Assembly (NCBI GenBank): GCA_034231615.1
Contig: CM067309.1
Location: forward strand, 33,836,310-33,900,309
Length of the DNA: 64,000 nt
Origin: Meghimatium bilineatum
Lineage: Eukaryota; Mollusca; Gastropoda; Stylommatophora; Philomycidae
Reading direction: 5' to 3'
A program made the translations under genes and the position numbers. Positions 60,333 to 64,000 of the stretch are shown here, piece after piece. The first letter of the stretch is position 1. Each line of letters starts with the position of its first letter. Below the pieces are notes generated by a model. It did not search any database, was not told the origin of the DNA, and worked only from the letters and a program-made list of their open reading frames with translations.

Positions 60333-61921
60333 TTGTCTGTCATAACGTCCGCACTTGCCGCTGAGCGTAGAGGTTTGTATAGAAGATGTACTCTGTGTTC
60401 CAGAGCCAGGTGTGGTGCTATGGTTGTAGTGCAGTCATGTTTATTCAGGATGGTCTTGATGTTGTCTATCTATCTTTTCCTAGGTCTGCCCTTGGCTTTG
60501 TATCATTATTTAAATCTTGTTATAAGCTCTTATGGGACCGTTCATCCTCATAAGACGTCCAAACAATTGAATCTGTTGTTTCTCTATATACTTGATGCAC
60601 TATGTTATACATAGTATCCGTCTGATGTTCTAATTGCGCACCTTGTCGAATCTGGTGACTCAAATAGCCTTACTTAGACATTTCGCAAGTTTCAATCTTT
60701 CTCTTATGTGTAGGTGTTAGTTGCCAAGTCTGGCATTGGTAGCATAGTGTTGGCACAAATATGATCTTACTTTTGTGTAGGTGTTAGTTGCCAAGTCTGA
60801 CATTGGTAGCATAGTGTTGGCACAAAGATGATCTTCCTTTTGTGTAGGTGTTAGTTGCCAAGTCTGACATTGGTAGCATAGTGTTGGCACAAAGATGATC
60901 TTACTTTTGTGTAGGTGTTAGTTGCCAAGTCTGACATTGGTAGCATAGTGTTGGCACAAAGATGATCTTACTTATGTGTAGGTGTTAGTTGCCAAGTCTG
61001 GCATTGGTAGCATTAGCATAGTGTTGGCACAAAGATGATCTTACTTTTGTGTAGGTGTTAGTTGCCAAGTCTGACATTGGTAGCATAGTGTTGGCACAAA
61101 GATGATCTTACTTTTGTGTAGGTGTTAGTTGCCAAGTCTGACATTGGTAGCATAGTGTTGGCACAAAGATGATCTTACTTTTGTGTAGGTGTTAGTTGCC
61201 AAGTCTGACATTGGTAGCATAGCGTTGGTACAAAGATGATCTTACTTATGTGTAGGTGTTAGTTGCCAAGTCTGACATTGGTAGCATAGTGTTGGCACAA
61301 AGATGATCTTACTTTTGTGTAGGTGTTAGTTGCCAAGTCTGACATTGGTAGCATAGTGTTGGCACAAAGATGATCTTACTTTTGTGTAGGTGTTAGTTGC
61401 CAAGTCTGACATTGGTAGCATAGTGTTGACACAAAGATGATCTTACTTATGTGTAGGTGTTAGTTGCCAAGTCTGACATTGGTAGCATAGTGTTGGCACA
61501 AAGATGCTCTTACTTATGTGTTTCTTTACTTTCATGTTGTTTTTTGAGTGCTTTAGCAAAAGTGACATCTGGTATATCACAATATTTTCATTTTGACATC
61601 TTGTTTCTATCTCTCAATTGACTCGTCCGTCTTCTGTGAAGATACTTCGTAAGTACTTGAATTCTGTGACTTGTATTATTTTTGTGTTCTCTATTTGAAT
61701 GTTTAAATGCTATGTTGATCTCGTTATTTGCATAGTTTCTGCTTTTTGTCTGTTGATCCGCTTGTTGTATTTATTGCATATTCTTGATAGTGAGTTGATG
61801 TGAGTTTGCAGTTTTTCTTCATCATCATACATGATGTTTTTATCGTCAGCGAAAAGCAGTTTATTGAGTTTGATTTTACGTTGTTCATTCTCTGTTGTTT
61901 CATAAATCAGAAGTTGTATAA
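60333..61921 (-). pseudogene. LINE-B reverse transcriptase containing a 67-bp expansion
   Basis: The minus strand from 61921 reads KIKLNKLLFADDKNIMYDDE (catalytic FADD), EKLQTHINSLSRICNKYNKR, QVTEFKYLRSIFTEDGRVN and LLLKHSKNNMKVKKHIS. It then enters SIFVPTLCYQCQTWQLTPTH, which is repeated ~12 times. Beyond the array it continues RERLKLAKCLSKAI, QIQLFGRLMRMNG and KGRPRKR, stop, IDNIKTIL. Interrupted at 61930 by a SINE. Several stops. Confidence 0.88.
60708..61515. repeat. 67-bp minisatellite derived from LINE-B coding sequence, ~12 units
   Basis: The period is exactly 67 (unit starts at 60708, 60775, 60842…). The unit begins GTGTAGGTGTTAGTTGCCAA, and its reverse complement codes IFVPTLCYQCQTWQLTPTH. 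One unit has a 6-bp internal duplication (TAGCAT) near 61010. 67 is not a multiple of three. Confidence 0.95.
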
Positions 61922-62164
61922 GAATACGCTTCTTCTTCTGCGTTCGTTCTCAAACTCCTGCAGATTAGCAGGATGTAGTCCGGAGAACGGAATGCGTTGT
62001 GTCATGGTTTACAGCATTGCTGTGGTATCTGCGCCTTTCGGCCTGACACATCCGACTTCAGCATGGCTTTGGGTCACTGACCCTATATGGGATGGGACAG
62101 CCAACTCCATCCCATAACCTCTTAGTCCCCTTTCGGGCCCTGGCAACACACGGGCGGAATACGC
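61922..62164 (-). mobile_element. SINE-A copy with 8-bp duplication, internally shortened
   Basis: The element at 61930-62156 is flanked by GAATACGC (61922-61929 and 62157-62164). It lacks ~50 bp around the GTCGCCTTTTACGAC block (CCTCTTAGTCCCCTTTCGGG joins the two sides). Confidence 0.9.
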
Positions 62165-62204
62165 ATCTAAATTATACTTCATATGACTGTAAATAAAAAT
62201 AAGA

Positions 62205-62690
62205 TGACAGCTATGTTGATGGAAAAGATCTAAAGATAGTAAGAAACATGAATTGGAAACAAACAGCTGTGCCGAGGGTTGACGGTAATGTAGGAGAATT
62301 TCAAAAGATAGAGATGGGCATCAGACAAGGATGTGTAATGTCACCAGATCTTTTCTTTCTGTAAACAGAGGATATTATGTGAGACAGAAAGCATGCTAGG
62401 AATAGCAGTTGGAGGTTACAAAATATGAATAATCTAAGATATGCTGACGATTCAGTTCTGAGTACAGGGAGAGAACAAGAAGTTTAAAGCTTGTTGGACA
62501 TGGTAGTAAAAAAAATGAAAACAAAACTCTCAGTCTAAACCAGAAGAAAGCAGAAGTAATGGCTGTTTCAAGAAATACACACCGCCAAAATACAGCATTA
62601 CAATCTATGATTCAGCATGAAATCATGGGGATATAGTCAAGTATCTTGGCACCATTTTAACATCAGATGGCAGGTGCTCAAATGAGTAAC
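62205..62690 (+). pseudogene. RTE-like LINE reverse-transcriptase core
   Basis: Reads IVRNMNWKQTAVPRVDGNVG, EMGIRQGCVMSPDLFFL (RT motif), then after shifts LRYADDSVLSTGREQEV (catalytic YADD), QVSWHHFN and RWQVLK. Many stops. Confidence 0.87.
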
Positions 62691-62699
62691 AGTAATTAC

Positions 62700-63380
62700 A
62701 GTAAGAGTAACTGTAACAATGAAACAGTAACCATATGATTTTTTTGAATTGATAGAATAAGGGGATCTCATCCAAATTTCTCGTTTTGTATATAGGAAAC
62801 AATAATTTGTTAAAATATTTTAGACAGATGCATACAATTAAAAAAAGAACACACTAATTGGTAAATGCAAGTTTAAAGTGAAAGTACATCAGGAGTAGAT
62901 TTCTAAACTTTGTTTTGACACAATAATTAATTAAAACAAATCTGTTGACAACTGTGCATATTATGTCCCCTTCATTGCAAACGTAAAACCACCTTCTATA
63001 AAGTGAAAACCACCTTCTATAAAGTGGGAAGTTCTCTGTTTACTGTGACTAAATTATATTTTATTAATGAAGCATTATGTTTAGTCAGTGTGACTATCTA
63101 AGACACAATAGTCAGGTTTTCTTCCAGTAAACAGAGCCCTATTTCTATCTCGTGAGCACAGTTCACGAAAGTAAGATTGCTCTTAAGATGTCAACATTAG
63201 GACTAGTAAGAAAAACCAAAACACAAACAATGTGTGGTGTGGACTGTGCAGTGTGGTTTAGATCAGTGGTGCCAATGTGGTGTGGAAATCAAGCAAAGTT
63301 AGTGGTACTGTTATTGTTGCCTACCATGCACATCGTAAAATGTGACTAAGAAGGTTTTGGGTGGTTGAGTTGGCTCTCAT
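62700..63380. other. Unassigned stretch with a 22-bp direct repeat
   Basis: AAACCACCTTCTATAAAGTG occurs twice at ~62988-63026. Otherwise nothing recognised. Confidence 0.45.
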
Positions 63381-63394
63381 ATTCAATAGAGGAT

Positions 63395-63548
63395 CATATT
63401 ATCCAGAAGCCATGCTGAAGTTGGGTGTGTTAGATCGAAAGGCGCAGATATCGCAACCATTATGTAAACTATGACATACCACATTCCATTCTCCGGATTA
63501 CATCCTGATAACATACAGGAGCTTGAGGACGAACCCATAAAAAGAAGA
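63395..63548 (+). mobile_element. SINE-A, truncated copy in plus orientation
   Basis: AGAAGCCATGCTGAAGTTGG, CGAAAGGCGCAGATATCGCA, CATTCTCCGGATTACATCCT and the tail AAAAAGAAGAAGCAG. The only sizeable plus-strand member of the family here. Confidence 0.82.
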
Positions 63549-63560
63549 AGCAGATAAAGA

Positions 63561-64000
63561 TCAGTGGTTCTCAAAATGTAATTAGGTCCACGTCTGGGGC
63601 TATATATTTGAAGGGAAGGGAATAATTGCACCAAAAAATGAAACTATGGCGCAGATTCTTCCAGATCTGCGACACAAAAATATGTTTTTGAATACTTCTA
63701 TTCTTTTACAAAACTGCCCACTATATCACAGCACAAGGGGGAAACGATGACTATCTGAAACAGCTCTGGCGGAAAGCTCCACTACACTAACTATTGCACC
63801 GGAGCTGCTAACTACAGAACAGTTCTTTGATGGAATCCATATCAGCATTTGACCTGCTGTAAAACGAGGAGGAAGGAGAAAAGAATTATGCGACGCATAA
63901 GATATACGATAGTAGTAATCCTTGAGGAAATATGACAAGCTTTTTTCTGGTCTATTACAATTAATATCTAGTGCTTGGAACAACACATCGGCTTGAAATA
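63561..64000. mobile_element. hAT element terminus, extent uncertain
   Basis: CAGTGGTTCTCAAAATGTAA is a typical hAT 5' terminus (CAGTGGTTCTCAAA). No transposase or opposite end is visible before the window ends. Confidence 0.45.

Overview
This is eukaryotic, AT-rich, very repeat-rich DNA, most probably from a mollusc and perhaps a gastropod snail. The evidence is the intron-containing animal ADF/cofilin gene, the mix of RTE-like and I-like non-LTR retrotransposons (LINEs) carrying RNase H, tRNA-derived SINEs, hAT remnants and a great number of long minisatellites. The species call is inference; nothing here fixes it.

Two host genes are supported, both on the + strand. (1) A cyclic-nucleotide-binding-domain-like gene (CNBD family) is visible only as five small exons (1816-1889, 11635-11686, 19227-19287, 22506-22568, 25185-25354). 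They are in phase with each other and separated by introns of 2.6-9.7 kb. It enters the window from the left, and its last visible exon carries an apparent 1-nt deletion. (2) A complete two-coding-exon ADF/cofilin gene (32907-33187 and 41596-41749; 144 residues) has an 8.4-kb intron full of old LINE and SINE pieces.

Region by region. 1-25.4 kb: introns of the CNBD-like gene, made largely of about fifteen unrelated minisatellites (unit lengths 11, 16, 25, 28, 29, 31, 32, 36, 37, 41, 42, 43 and 60 bp and others), plus SINEs, palindromic MITEs and LINE fragments, with one 100-N gap at 7371-7470. 25.4-29 kb: a ~3-kb satellite of 41/38-bp units. 29-32.8 kb: LINE fragments, then unique sequence. 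32.9-41.75 kb: cofilin. 42-51 kb: nested DNA transposons (a 49-bp-TIR element containing a hAT MITE), LINE fragments, a large inverted repeat, and a decayed hAT transposase of the KIAA1586-like type. 51.8-58.5 kb: an RTE-type LINE split by a nearly full-length ~6.05-kb I-like LINE (ORF1 zinc knuckles, endonuclease, reverse transcriptase, RNase H), with matching target-site duplications. 58.6-64 kb: SINEs, minisatellites, one of which is an amplified piece of LINE coding sequence, and further LINE and hAT remnants.

The strongest themes are transposons nested inside transposons with readable target-site duplications (several with an empty site elsewhere in the window), minisatellites born from LINE coding sequence, and a micro-exon gene stretched across a cluster of minisatellites. 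No prokaryotic-type operon, CRISPR array, rRNA or intact tRNA gene was seen. All LINE, SINE and DNA-transposon open frames are broken, so the only intact protein-coding product I can support is cofilin.
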